64,000 nucleotides of DNA from Arabidopsis thaliana (Eukaryota > Streptophyta > Magnoliopsida > Brassicales > Brassicaceae), in the NCBI RefSeq assembly GCF_000001735.4, contig NC_003071.7, positions 7,681,151 through 7,745,150 of the forward strand, given 5' to 3'. Made by a program: the position numbers and the translations under genes. Positions 36,322-48,949 of the stretch are shown here, piece by piece; position 1 is the first letter of the stretch; each line of letters starts with the position of its first letter. The notes beneath the pieces are model-generated. The model worked only from the letters and a program-made list of their open reading frames with translations. It did not search any database and was not told the DNA's origin.

Positions 36322-36595
36322 TGAGTAACTGATTCTTGGCTTGAAAGAATCTGAGTGTGAGTTCCTTATCAAATGTATTATAAGGCATATTGGTGAAGAA
36401 CACTAAGAACAATATTGTCTTCGCTCATCTTCTTTTTTTTATCTGACTTTACTTTCATGGCTTAGGTTACACTGGTGAGACCTCGGTTTGGAGGCTACCA
36501 TCCAACCGTTCCTCCTCCTCGAGGCCACAAATTAAACATACCATCTCAAAGACCAAACACGTCTTCTTCTTCTTTTTATTCACTTAACTAACGGT
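36322..36595 (+). pseudogene. broken copy of the last two exons of the aspartic protease
   Basis: This stretch aligns with 34790-35075, the end of exon 9, the last intron and most of exon 10. Shared anchors in order: 'gaaagaatctga.tgtgagttccttatca', 'gaagaacacta', 'ttcatggct.a.ggttacac.ggtgagac.tcggc', 'ccgttcctcctcctc' and 'acataccatctcaaagaccaaacacgtc'. The copy has lost part of exon 10 (the Ala/Ser/Phe-Asp-Pro segment), starts without the catalytic lobes and has no start codon, so it cannot make a protease. It lies 1.2 kb downstream in the same orientation. Confidence 0.88.
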
Positions 36596-36599
36596 TACA

Positions 36600-39500
36600 T
36601 AATTCAAGTTTATTACATTATTTAATAATGGCTATATTTTACATTGGTTAACTGTTATATCGTTTAGGTTTGTTATTTGAAAATTACATGAGAGTTCGGA
36701 TTGATAAATGCAAGAGATTAGAATTTGGGTTGGAAAAAACCGTGTAAAAATAGTTGAGATTGATTTTGTCGTTTTTATGTAAATCTCCCTCTCTTTTTTA
36801 AGTCATCTAATGTTCATCTCGACTCTTGTTTTCAGCTGAAATCTTTTCTGGTTCCGATCGAAGACGTTTTCCCGATTTTTTCGCATATTTATGGTGATGA
36901 TGTCTTGTTTTCTCGTACTTGTTGTTAAAGTTTTCAACAACTATTTATCACCATTCATTTCATATAGACAAACTGCATATAATACTTTATTCATTATCCG
37001 TACAAGCATACCCTAGTCTCTCTCCTATATTTCATGAAATATACTTTGGTATCAGGTTGTTGAAATGGTTTTCTTTTGTAATTTTTTTAAAAAAATATTT
37101 CCCTTTTTGTTAATAAGTTTAAGGTATTTTTACATGGATATACTATCTTCGTTTGATTAAGAACATGAAAACTATTGAACATTTTATAACTGTAGAATCA
37201 TTATCAAACATTCGAAATCATATATTCTTTACGTTGTTACCAAAGGTTTGCCTTGGCCATCATTTGTTTTGATAAAGTATTGACCATCTTCAGTATTTCA
37301 GTTCAACCTATCGATTATTATCCTTTAATTAGGTTGTTCTACAAAATGAAATGACAATTTTCATACACAAATTTAGATACCAAAATTCCAACTCTCTCCT
37401 TGCAAGATAATATATATGTATATTGTTGAAATTCATATGTAACTTGCGTTTACTATTAATGCAACATTTGTTTTTAAAGACTTTAAAAAATTAAACACTC
37501 TTAGATAGAACTTCTTTTTCTCTTAACTAGAAATTAAATTATTATAATGCAACATGTATTTTTTTATTTTTTTATTATTGATCAAAATTATATATATATA
37601 TATATATGTATATATAGTAGCTATATGTGGAAGAAGACTGAAATAGAAACGACCAAACCAATAGCTTCAGGTCACGGTGACCTGGTCATGACCATGTCTA
37701 CGAAACCTAAACTCACAATTATTGATCAAACAATAAATAATTGAAGAAAACAATAAATAAAACCTAAATATCAATAAACAAAGTACACAAAGAAAAAGAA
37801 AACAAAGAGAGTAGTTTTCAAATGATTCTTACCAATTGGAGTTGCAGAGCACAGAAGACAACCGTCTTCTCCATCCAACGGTTAGCACTCATTTGGCATT
37901 TAAACTCTTACTTTTTCTTTGTTTTTTTTTCTGTTTTGTTTTGCTTTCTAGTTTAAATAATATAATATAATTATTACAACTACTAATGTTACCGTCGTAC
38001 GATTCAGAGACAACCTATTATTATAACATGTGCATATCCAAGTGAAATCATCACAGTCAAAGAAACTCATGGGGGCATTCTCGTTGTCCATCGGTTCATA
38101 TTAAGAAGATAAAAAGATAATAAAGCAACAGAAAAACTTTTGGAACTTTAGTCATTTATTGACTGAGATTGATAGTAAATTTTTATAACACTATAGGCTT
38201 TCATGTTTTCTTTTCTCCTTTCTCGTATATCTTTATGTTTATATATAAAATAGTACATAAAATTTTAGTATTTTCGAATGTATTTTCATAAATCGTAAAT
38301 GTAAAAGCCAAATGCAAATAGAAGTGTGTTTTTTCTTCTTCTTTCACATTTACATTTATAATCGATAATATTGGTTGACGGCATATTATATAAACTTTTT
38401 AACCAAAAAGAACTTATAAAATACATTTGAAACATTATATAGAACTAATATAACTCAATTTAGAATACCTTTATAAACATACCACATATCACCTTAAATT
38501 CAATATTTTTACTAGTTGTAATTAAAATAGTGATAACATGTCTTTTTCCTGAAACAGTAATATACATGTTTTTAAAGCCATATAAGCAGGTTGAGCAGAA
38601 TGAATTAACATCATCACCTATGAAAAGAATAGAAAGAGAAAATAACTTACCAATGAAGACGTGCTAGATAATTGTGAAGAATTGTAGGGCGGTTTTGTAT
38701 AGATATTAGGGTTGCAACCACACCATACAGAACAATCATCATTTGAAATCTAGAGCTTTGGATAGAGACATGCGGTTTAATTGCGAATAAAATGCAATGT
38801 GATTTTAATAATAACGAATATATATATAATTATTTTCGTCACTATTAGAACCACACTGTACTTTGCGATTCTGTCTTCTTTTGAAGCCTACGAGTCACGT
38901 CTACTGAATCATTTTAAGACTATTTTTTGTTTTATTTTCCTAATTCTTTGTCATATCTAAAGTTGAATCAATTATGGAATTAGCACTTTAAAGTGTATGT
39001 TTTTGTGATTTTAGGAACATTTCAATGTACTCCCAAAAACAGGTAATTATAGGTGATAGTGTTTTATAATTTTCACCCCTTTCAGCTTACACTCACTCTT
39101 TTATTTTTTTTCTCGCCGTCGCGACTACCACCTCCGCCGCTGCCATTGACGGAGCCAACTGCCTCCCTCTCATTATAGCCAAATCCCAGAAATTTTGATT
39201 ATTTTGCTGGCTCTTCAATGACATGAAACCTACTGTTGAACTCACCATTGATGCTCAATTACTTCTCCATCACCTCAACCAAAATTTCGATTCAGATCTA
39301 GCGTGGTTGATCTTCTTCTTTGACGAAGCAAGCGATTATCATCCATACCTTTTCTGAATTTTAATTTCTCGATATCAATCAGAATTCTATCATCTCTCGT
39401 TTTATTTTAAAAGAGGAAGAAGGAAAACCATTGGAATCTTAATAGATTTGACTATTGTTTAAGATTGGATCCTTTGGGTTCACTATATAGTATCCATTTA

Positions 39501-41800
39501 GGATTTAACTTTCTTCCATTAAAAAGAAGTTACTTGATTTTATTGGGTTGATTAGAACAAGGTTGTTGGTATAGAAATGTTTGTGAAGCCATCGAAAAAG
39601 AAGAAGAAGATGACATTAATTAAACTCTAAAGTAATTTTGTCAATTCAGTTCATAGAAAATGCATAACTCTATAAGCCCATTGTAAAAATGCTCAATTTC
39701 AAATTTTTGGGCCAAATATTACTCATTTCTGTAAAAGCTCCATCTAAAATTAGTCTAAACTAGGTCTAATATGTAGTGAAACGAAAGGTCCATAGGATAT
39801 ATTGGACAAAGATTAATACGAAGAGAATTAAAGCTAATGAAGTTTGGGGAAAGAGTAACACAGACCTGACACTTGTTCTATCCATGGGAGCTTGCCACGT
39901 CAATCTCATTGTCTTTGGACTCGTAGACAAACATAACTTTTTTTTTTGGTCCGTAGACAAACATAACATGGGTGGGTTATTACTTTTTTTTTTTTTTGGA
40001 CAAAAAGGTGGGTTATTACTTATTAATTTCGATTAAGAGATTTTCATGGTTTCGTATTCGATTTTATTTTTCTTCTACCGAATCAGAACGGGTACTTCTT
40101 TTTGGGTTCAGAAACAAATTCATGTTTGATTTGGCTGGGGTATTATTAGTGGTATCAAAGCTATATAGAAAATGATTTTTTTTTTTCGGGTGGTGATCCA
40201 TACCCTTACTATCCAACTAATTCTCTCAAAAAGTGTATACTTCGGCTCGCCGAATTTTTTAATGAACCTAAAATATAAAACAACTTCGATTGGTTAAGGG
40301 TATTTCCAATAGTGATCTTTATATTTTTCTCTATTTACAGAGGTGACTTTATTTTAGAAACATTGTGCTCTAATGGTTGTTGGGTATGTTTCTCATTGGG
40401 TCTTTTATAAAATAACTAAGCTTTAATTCCAACAATAGTTACCTCTAAAATAAAAGAAAAATAGAAATATCTACATTGTATCTCTATAAATAGAAATGTC
40501 TACAATTTATCTCTATTTTTCCTTTATTTTTTAAAAAACTCTATTTTAGAAGTGACCATTGGAGCACAATGCCTCTAAATATAATCATTTTTAAAATATA
40601 GAAAAATATAGAGGTAACCATTGGAAATGGTCTAAGTGAAAGTGATTTAGAAAGAAAATATTTTTTTTTATGCTAAGATATGGTGAAAATGCGAAATTGT
40701 TTAGATAAAAACATCATTTATGAAATGAGGAACATATAACATATCTGTTAGTCACAATTGAATAGTTTTCTCAATGATCTAAAACATAAAATAAATTAAT
40801 CAGAAAAAGAATATGATGATGAGGAAATGTGATTATTTGTAAAATATATAAAATTTCATGACCCTGTTTTATTTTCTTTTTTTCAATTGTCCTTTGGCAT
40901 TATAAGCCTCTCCATTCTGGGAACTTTGAAAAATCAATCACATCAGGCTCAGTTATCTTTTACTCAACCAATAAGTTGCTTTCCATTACCACTACCAATA
41001 TTAATGTATAAAATAGATAAATATATACAGTTATATCTTTCATATTCATAATCACATGTTGTGACATTATTGTAATGACATAATACAAATATACACTTCT
41101 TTCTTCTTTTCAAAACCATATTTAACTCGAAATGAGGTCAAACTCAAATTATGATATGATATGGTGCTCATAAGTCATGGATCTAGTTTTTTATATACGT
41201 GTTTAAGTGGTTGTAGTGCATTAATCTATTTGATCGGATTTGAAGATAGATTAGAGATATATTATGTAAGCAAAACTATTAGAAAAGTTGAAAATATATA
41301 ATTACAAAAAGGTAAAAACAAACAGAAAAGTTGGTAAAAATTAAAGCAAAGATCACACACACTTGAAAGCGATTTAAAGGGTCTATTGAATTGTTGTGAT
41401 ATTAAAGTGAGACCAAAACCATAGCTTATTGGTTACCTTTTCAAAACAAAGAATCTCTTTACCCACCAACTCCAGATTTAAGTATCATGCATTCATGCTA
41501 ATTGGTAAATAATTCCTTCTGTAACATAAAAATGATTATCTTAGGAGAAAAAGTTTGACGTCACATAAGTCATAACTATAGATTTATCACTATCAAATTT
41601 TGGATTAAGTGACAAAAAGTCATTACATTAACATATTTTGATTTTGTTTTTTTTCTTTCTAGAACAATTACATCTCTGTTTCTTCTACTACTGGACCCAA
41701 CCATCATGATACTAGAAATGACCATTGAGAGACAAGAAGTTCACAATCTTTCTCTCTCTGTCTCAAAGCTATAAGACATTTGACATCCCAAAACCAAAAA
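36600..41800. other. 5-kb intergenic spacer
   Basis: No gene found. Contents: TA-rich microsatellite near 37585-37617, two abutting palindromes at 37668-37693, a more GC-rich island at about 39115-39330 without a continuous frame, a short local duplication at 39922-40020 (16-bp unit repeated at a 30-bp spacing), and a MITE at 40298-40632. The last few hundred bases are the BZIP27 promoter. Confidence 0.5.
40298..40632. mobile_element. Tourist-like MITE with TAA target duplication
   Basis: A 335-bp element whose halves fold back on each other over about 85 bp. The left end GGGTATTTCCAATAGTGATC pairs with the right end ...ACCATTGGAAATGGTC, and inner words (attttagaa, cattgtgctc.aatgg) also pair. 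TAA at 40295-40297 is repeated at 40633-40635, the 3-bp target duplication of PIF/Harbinger elements. No coding capacity. Confidence 0.8.
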
Positions 41801-41835
41801 ACAAAGCATTCTATGCTATTCTGTTCTGTTCTCCA

Positions 41836-42801
41836 ATGTTGTCATCAGCAAAGCATAATAAGATCAACAACCATAGTGCCTTTTCAATTTCCTCTTCATC
41901 ATCATCATTATCAACATCATCCTCCCTAGGCCATAACAAATCTCAAGTCACCATGGAAGAAGTATGGAAAGAAATCAACCTTGGTTCACTTCACTACCAT
42001 CGGCAACTAAACATTGGTCATGAACCAATGTTAAAGAACCAAAACCCTAATAACTCCATCTTTCAAGATTTCCTCAACATGCCTCTGAATCAACCACCAC
42101 CACCACCACCACCACCTTCCTCTTCCACCATTGTCACTGCTCTCTATGGCTCTCTGCCTCTTCCGCCTCCTGCCACTGTCCTCAGCTTAAACTCCGGTGT
42201 TGGATTCGAGTTTCTTGATACCACAGAAAATCTTCTTGCTTCTAACCCTCGCTCCTTTGAGGAATCTGCAAAGTTTGGTTGTCTTGGTAAGAAAAGAGGC
42301 CAAGATTCTGATGATACTAGAGGAGACAGAAGGTATAAGCGTATGATCAAGAACAGAGAATCTGCTGCTCGTTCAAGGGCTAGGAAGCAGGAATGTGTCT
42401 CTCCTCACTCTTCTACTTTCTAATTCCTCTAAATCAACAGAATCTCGTATTAAATCAACAATTCCTCTGTACTAAAATTGGTCCATGGATCTTTCAGGCA
42501 TATACAAACGAACTTGAGCTTGAAATTGCTCACTTGCAGACAGAGAATGCAAGACTCAAGATACAACAAGAGCAGGTAAAACTAACACTGACTTCTTGCT
42601 TTAATGCCTTAGTCTAATTTTGTCTTGAGAAACTTGTGCATTACTTCTTGCAGTAACTTTTTCTTGTGAATGTAAGATTCTGCTACTTAAGGCCAATATT
42701 TTTATTTTTCTGTTTTTTGGAAAATACAGCTGAAAATAGCCGAAGCAACTCAAAACCAAGTAAAGAAAACACTACAACGGTCTTCCACAGCTCCATTTTG
42801 A
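41836..42801 (+). CDS. BZIP27: BZIP27/FDP, FD-like bZIP transcription factor
   Basis: Exons 41836-42390, 42498-42575 and 42730-42801 join to 234 aa. A Ser-rich N-terminus and a proline run (about 91-100) precede the bZIP: basic region with Asn173 and Arg181 (N-x7-R), first zipper leucine at 191 (x9 after Arg), further leucines at heptad spacing. The protein ends RSSTAPF, the motif through which FD binds 14-3-3 proteins and FT in the florigen complex, so a role in flowering with FD is expected and known. Oddity: the first intron begins GA (42391-42392) instead of GT. Reading on without splicing ends at 42423 (195 aa, no zipper). The start is the second in-frame ATG; an upstream one at 41725 would add 37 residues. 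Confidence 0.9.
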
Positions 42802-42809
42802 GAAAAATC

Positions 42810-44000
42810 TACTATTTCTTTTTGGGGGAGTTTCAAGTGTTTCTTATGAAGATGAGAAAAACAGAAAAAGTTTGTACATTTTAGCTAAGTTAAATTTGTG
42901 GTGGTAAGTAATGTAAAAGAAAAGTGTGTGTAGAAGAAAAGTGTCTAGAAAAAGAAAGCAACTAACTTTCTTCTTCTTCTCTGGTTTCCTATCAACTCTT
43001 TTGACTTTTGTACTTTTTTTCTTCTCTACTTAACCTCTATTATTGTAATGCCAAGTCAAGTCCTTATCTAGCTAGTACATGAGTTTCTGTTTTCACTGGT
43101 TAAGCCATTACTGCACTGTATTGTCAGATGATATAAGTCTTCATAATGATGCTAAGAAGATTTTTTCTTGGTTGACTTCTTTTTGTGTATGCTTTATTAG
43201 CAACCAGAAACAACAGAGAAACAGAATAAATACCTAAGAGCAAATTTGGTAGCATCTAATGTTTTAATAAAAGTTGGGCCATGAATATGCTCACATTATA
43301 AAGTTGGCTTTATTAGTAACCAGAAACAACAGAGAAACAAAATAAACACCTAAGAGCAAATTTGGTAACATCTAATGTATAAATAAAAGTTGGGCAATGA
43401 ATTTGCTGACTTCCTTCTTGTAGCAACTTTAAAGATGCTACAAATGCTTGCTTCATTCTGATCCAATAATATTTGTTCTTCTGATGCATCCACCTTCTTC
43501 CTCAAACATTTGGAACCAATCTAAAGGAATAATTAACAACAATATGATAGAGATGACATGTTATTCAGTGTAAATTTCTTAACTTTATTTAGCAGGCAGC
43601 ACATAAAAAATGGGAAAGAATCAGCTAATCTTGATCCTCTATTTGACGAAAATAAAATCTTCAAAATACCAAAAGCTATGAACAAAATATTCAATCTGCA
43701 AAACTAACGTGAAAAACTCTTTTTTTTTTTCTTTGGTCACAACATGAAACCTTATTTTTCTGCACTGAAAATTTCATATTATAACTTACAAATTCAACCA
43801 CAAATGTTTGTTTTTCTTCTTCAAAAGGTCTATTGTTAACAATGATTTGTCACCTATTTGCATCTAGTATAGAATAAGGAAGGTTTTAGAATCTCTATGG
43901 AGTATTTTTCCCAAACTAATTTACGTTAAATCTTAATGTCAACAATGAAATAAGAAGATTCATTTCATCATAATAACTGGGTTCTGTTTCGTGCTGGACA
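42810..44000. other. spacer between BZIP27 and MCA2
   Basis: Contains the BZIP27 3' UTR, a two-copy tandem repeat (43190-43411) and the MCA2 3' UTR. No gene seen. Confidence 0.5.
43190..43411 (+). repeat. two-copy tandem repeat, 116-bp period
   Basis: 'GCTTTATTAGCAACCAGAAA' at 43191 recurs with one change at 43307, and similarity continues for about 105 bp (caacagagaaaca.aataaa, agagcaaatttggta, aaataaaagttgggc.atgaat). Confidence 0.9.
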
Positions 44001-44004
44001 AGTC

Positions 44005-45802
44005 TCATTCTTCCATAAACTGAGGTGTTGGTGGACTCATTTCCTTATTACTCTTCTCTGTACCTGCTTTAAATACTAATTAGATTCAGAAGTATGTTAA
44101 TATATCTGTAAATGTATATATTTTACCGTAAGAAGCTCGATGAATCTCGACTTCTCTCAGTTCTTGGACAAGGGCACAACAACAACACATTAGATGTGAC
44201 AAAAAGTCGTCAATGCACCCTCCCTGCAAATTCAAGACATCCGTAAAAACCTTAGCATCACGACCTTAAGAAAGTAGAGGTTTAATTGATGTACCGTTAT
44301 GTTCAGTGTCTTTCGAAGCTTCTTCCTTATGCAGCAAGTATAGCAACAGCATGAGAGTATCAAAGAATACACGATTAGGTTCTTACACACTTCAGTTGAA
44401 GCTGTAAAACCATAAAATCAAAATTTTGTATCAAATTCTTGATAGCTCATACATGGAAAAAAAACTAGTCTGCATTCATATAAGATTTCTTACAGATTTG
44501 CCTACTAGTTGCCACAGTGGAAATCTTTGCCAATGTACCACAGGGGAAAAAGAGTGTCTTCAAGCCTTATTTTACAAATTCAAAAGTAGATAAGTATGAA
44601 TCTTGAAGTGTCACTCGTCAATCTTAACGAGAAAAGAAAGCGTGGAACATTGTTTGGTTAGATAAAAACAGAATGAGAGGGCTTACAAAGACAAGGTTCT
44701 GAACAACAATCCAGCAAGTCGGCGTGCCAATTTCCACGGTGTTGCAATGATCTTCCCGAAAGTAGTTCATGTCCGGATGAAACATAAGACGTTGATCTAC
44801 ATTCAACCATTAGACACCAATCAAACATTAGCCTTCAATGATCAAACGTGAACAACACGTTTTGTGAGAACACATTAAGTATATGAATATTTTCATCTAT
44901 ATCGGAGTAAATGGGATTAACCTTGAATCTGCTCGAATACTACTACTATCCGTGTCATACAAATCATCTCTCTTCTTGCTAGAGGTAAGCTCTTCTTTCT
45001 TAGTCAACACCTTTTCAAGATTAGGTTCAACAGTAGCAGCAGTTTGTGTAACATCAATCAAACGTTGTATAACTTCACATTGATCAGCATCATACCGCGC
45101 CCGCGAACGTTGCAACTCAAGTTGCAGTTTCTCCTCCTCGGTTTTAAGCGCTTCGCAGAACCCCATGTTCGGGTATGAACGAGAGAGCGTCTTCTTTAAA
45201 ACCGATGTAGCAGCTTCTCTAGTAGATTCTTGTTTCAAAATAACATCTTGCACCTTTCTATCCTCTTCATCAAGAGTATACTCACGCTGATCACGTTCAA
45301 TAGCTTCTAGCCTCTCCTGCATAACAAATCATTATAACTATGGCAACAACAAAAAGAACAAGAAACCAGTAAACAATGCAAGCGAATTTACCCGAATCCG
45401 AGCATTATCCGCCATATTTATTAGTGGAACGATCTTGAGAAACAGATCAATCTCATTCTGAGCTTTTTCAAACTGGTTAACAATGTTCCAGCCCATAGCC
45501 AACAAGTAAAGATAACTTTTTTCTTGACAACTTTTGACTAAAATGTAAGATCTTCTAAGAGCATCATCAAGTCCTTGAAGCGGCTCAAGAATCTCTGAAC
45601 GTTGATTCATCTCAGAGTTTTTAATCTGCTCTAGCAAATTACGGATGAGCTTAAGATGGTGAGCGAATTGACGACAATTCTTCTTGTGCATTCGAGCTGT
45701 ATTCGCAGCGTTTACTATCATTCCAATCAGTTTCAGAGCGTCTATGCCTGTAAGCTGAGCCACTGACGCAATTTCTCCTAACTGATCCCATGAATTAGCC
45801 AT
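44005..45802 (-). CDS. MCA2: MCA2, putative mechanosensitive Ca2+ influx protein
   Basis: Seven exons (45392-45802, 44922-45316, 44687-44796, 44494-44565, 44295-44401, 44127-44223, 44005-44063) join to 416 aa. The N-terminal half (ARPK-like region, about 1-135) is helical and carries a hydrophobic start (WDQLGEIASVAQLTGIDALKLIGMI) reported as the single membrane span of MCA proteins. A coiled coil rich in Glu, Arg and Lys follows (about 138-245). The C-terminus is the Cys-rich PLAC8 domain (about 285-390: CCSEPCLCLKTLFFPC, CCCYTCC, CCCCALVQELREVE). MCA1 and MCA2 are known plasma-membrane proteins mediating stretch-related calcium uptake. The start MANSWDQ is used, not an ATG 27 bp upstream. 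Confidence 0.93.
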
Positions 45803-46349
45803 TTCTCTTCCTAACCAAAAACAGCTCAAAAACTCAAATTTTGAGACCTAAAACGAAGCAGAACATAAGAAAGTTTGAGACTTTTACCTCGTGTGAACAG
45901 ATTCTGATTATGAATAACAAAGAGATTTGAAGTTACCAAGGAATCACATTATGGTTCGACTGCGACAATAAAATTCTCTACTACGTTAAAGATCTTCAAA
46001 ACAGAGAACATTTTAAGAATTTTTTTCTTAAAGTGAAAATTTTATCTGTTTAAGTGTAAACTCATCGGAGAAAAAAATGTTTCTTGGAGAGTGAAATCAA
46101 AGTGAACAAACATGGAAAATCATAGAAATTTAGAATATTTTTGTAAGAGAGGAGATAGTGTTGAAATGCTTCACCTCATAGGTTGAAGAAAGTCAAGAAT
46201 TACAGAGATGGTACTTGTGGAGAAGGTATTAGTCTTGGAACGAGAGGTCAAAGTGATTATCCAAAAAAAGAAGAAGAAAATAAGAAGATAGTGGAGTAGC
46301 TAATGTGATCGTGAGAGTACACGAGTCACGAGAGTTTCGGTGATGGTTT

Positions 46350-47030
46350 GGTCGTATTATCGAATGTAGATTATTCTTTTTTCACTGCCACGTCGGAGTC
46401 TGCTTGCACGAGTTGCAAATTACGAATTAGCCATTCTACCGCGTTTAGCTTTACGCGTGAGTTTTTAGCTAAATATTTATTTTGAAAAAAAGTGTAAAAC
46501 ATGCAGCCATCATCGTTAAGCATCATCCATCAACGTAGCTTGCACCACTTATGGTAAATCAAACTCATCATCATTGTTCTTATTACGTTACTTTTCATTT
46601 CCCGTTCTTTATCACTTAGTTAACTCGTTATATCATTATCTCATTACCTTTATAATCTTGTCACAAGCACCTATAACAAACAAATTAAACGTTTAGTCCC
46701 TCGAACCAATTAACAAACTTTGTACCGTACCAAAAACTCAAATTCATCCCTAATCGGTATTTAACCCTTCGTGATAACTATCTTCCATCATTTGATAAAA
46801 CAACTAATTCTTTTTCACGTGTCTCATTTGGTTTGCCTCAGACATATCACTAAGCACACTTGCTAGTTTGTACCGTTGTATGATGTTTCCTGCTTAGCTA
46901 TCGTTAGGAAGAGAAGGGTTCTCTATATGTAGATTTTAAACCAAGAATAACAATCTCCTGATAATATGCTAAACTGTATTTCCACAAAACAAACATGTGA
47001 ACAATGTCTAATAGAACTAAGAGATATCTC
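46350..47030. other. spacer upstream of MCA2
   Basis: Holds the MCA2 promoter (minus strand), with a CACGTG G-box-type hexamer near 46816, and the 3' flank of the PLATZ-like gene. No gene seen. Confidence 0.4.
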
Positions 47031-47035
47031 GGAAA

Positions 47036-47780
47036 CTAGTATGATGCATAGATGTCTTCGTAGTAGCTGTCAAAAAACTCTCTTCTTCTTCGAGACCTCT
47101 TCTTTAATGGAAAGATTCTCTCTGGATCACCACAAGGATGGATTGCTAAATCACCAACGTGTTCTGACAGTTCTCTCGAATCATCCTCCGACGACCAAAG
47201 TCTAGTAATGCTGGACAAATCACCTTCATGCTCCAAAACATGTTCGATCTTGCAGGTGAAAGTGCAGAACTTGGAATTAATCCCTTGGACATGTTTAGTG
47301 CAACCTTCTGTATTTCTTACACAGTCTCTCCATGGCCTCAACATTATAAACTGCTTCCCTCCAACGTAACCATGATTCTGTAAAAAAAATATCAATCATG
47401 TGTTTAAATAAATTACCTTTAGAGAAATTGGTGGATGAGAACAATTTGTCTATTTTGTTACTTGAATTTGGGAACAATCAAAGAGATCAGAGATTTGGTT
47501 CAGTTCAAAGGCGTTAAGATCAAGCATGGTGCACACCTGCACTGATTCAAAGATGCAAAATTTATGATAAAGTAATATATATAATTAGGGCATATAGAAA
47601 AAAATTAGAACATACTTGAACATGAGGTTGAATATGGTTGGGATCTATGCCCTCGGGGCACACTACGTCGCAGGACTCGAACCTGAAGATGTTTTTTCGG
47701 AAACCACAAGTATGCTTTTGGTAGTTTCCATCTAAGTCTTCCTCTGTCAATACTTGAAACCATCTCGGTTTACTCATCAT
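47036..47780 (-). CDS. degenerate PLATZ-family protein
   Basis: Three exons (47616-47780, 47462-47536, 47036-47377) join in phase 0 to 193 aa. Family hallmarks are present in order: PRWFQVLTEEDL (PxWLxxLL-like start), a middle stretch ending FDCSQIQ (compare the PLATZ xDCSxIQ), VGGKQFIMLRPW (normally KVVFLNxRP), and C...FCTFTCKI (normally FCSLxCKV). However, several Cys/His zinc ligands of the first half (C-x2-H...C-x2-C...C-x2-C) are missing; only Cys in KHTC, ESC and VVC remain. The C-terminus is acidic, then basic (KKRSRRRR). PLATZ proteins bind A/T-rich DNA and repress transcription; this one may have lost zinc binding. All splice sites are intact, so it is not an obvious pseudogene. Confidence 0.65.
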
Positions 47781-48810
47781 AAATCTATGAGGAGAAGCGA
47801 TGAATAATAATAACAAAATTGGTGTTGAAGGATGATAAATCTATGGAGAGGTAGGAAGAAGAAATGAGCGATGTTCAAATCTAGGGTTTCACAAAAATAG
47901 AAAAATAAATTGTTGTTTCTTTTCTTTTTTTCTCTAACAATACAATTATAATTTGTGAAGACAAATATAGTATATAATGATTTGTTCTATTCATTTTATA
48001 TTAATTAATATTTATATATTTAGTAATTTTATTATATAAGTTTTAGTTTTGGAAAGTTAGTCATTAACATAAATGAGAGACATGCCAAATTTAAATTTGT
48101 TCATATATTTATAAGAAAAGGAAAAAATTTTAATTCTAAAATCTATCTCTACATTATTAAAAGAGAAATACAAATGATAATATACCCTTTAATTTGGAAT
48201 ATATTCTTGAAATACTATTGATTTTTTATTTAGATTTTTTTTTTAGAAACTTCATTATCGGATCGTGTTGGTTGGCAAATATCCAACAAATATTTTAGAT
48301 ACAAATAATATAAAAATGTCGAGAAAATAAATTAGTGAGTGCATATTTTGTCCATTCACCAAAATAAACTCAGTTACGTATGTACCAGTGAGAGCATGTT
48401 TTGTACATGAACCTTTTTTATACTCTGTAGCTCAATAACTATAAAGGACTTTTCTCGTGTACCAATTCATGAGACATGTACTTGAGCTCTAAGACAGTTA
48501 TCAAGAATAGAGTACCGGTTTCTATGTCTCTGCGCCATATGCCCACAGCTCCCATGCCTGGTGTAATCCAGCAATGCTTAAAGCTTGCTAGCTGTAATGA
48601 ATGTTCCTTCAATCCTTCACAAGAAGAAAGCCAGGTTGGACTAACTAGGCTATCTTAAAATATACGATCAAGAGATTTATATTCCAGCTGAGAATAAAAG
48701 AAACCTGGCTTAAGTCACCCGTAGTCTCATCCAATGTGTTGTACTGTTTTTAAATGTCTTGAAGGATCTTGCGCTGCAACCAAGTCTGACCCTTTCACAT
48801 TTTGATCAGG

Positions 48811-48945
48811 TTACTTGTGTGTTTCGCACTTTCTAAAAACTTCATCCAATACATGAAGCATGGCGTTATAGCTCTCTTCAGATAAAGATGGCTCCTTACT
48901 CAATTTCAAAGAACGGACACAGAGATCTGTGCCACCGTTGAGATA
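48811..48945 (-). pseudogene. coding-like relic inside the Helitron
   Basis: A 44-codon open stretch (YLNGGTDLCVRSLKLSKEPS..., ending RKCETHK then TAA) without a start codon. Codon-like composition and the LSEESYNAML segment suggest a captured exon end. It faintly recalls the C-terminal part of FAR1-related proteins, but I cannot confirm the family. Confidence 0.35.
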
Positions 48946-48949
48946 CTAA

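Noticed and set aside
39115-39330. GC-richer island that might be an exon
   Set aside because: Stops in all frames within short distance and no recognisable protein.
46966-47205. 79-aa plus-strand open frame
   Set aside because: Antisense to the PLATZ-like gene's last exon, which has splice and family support.
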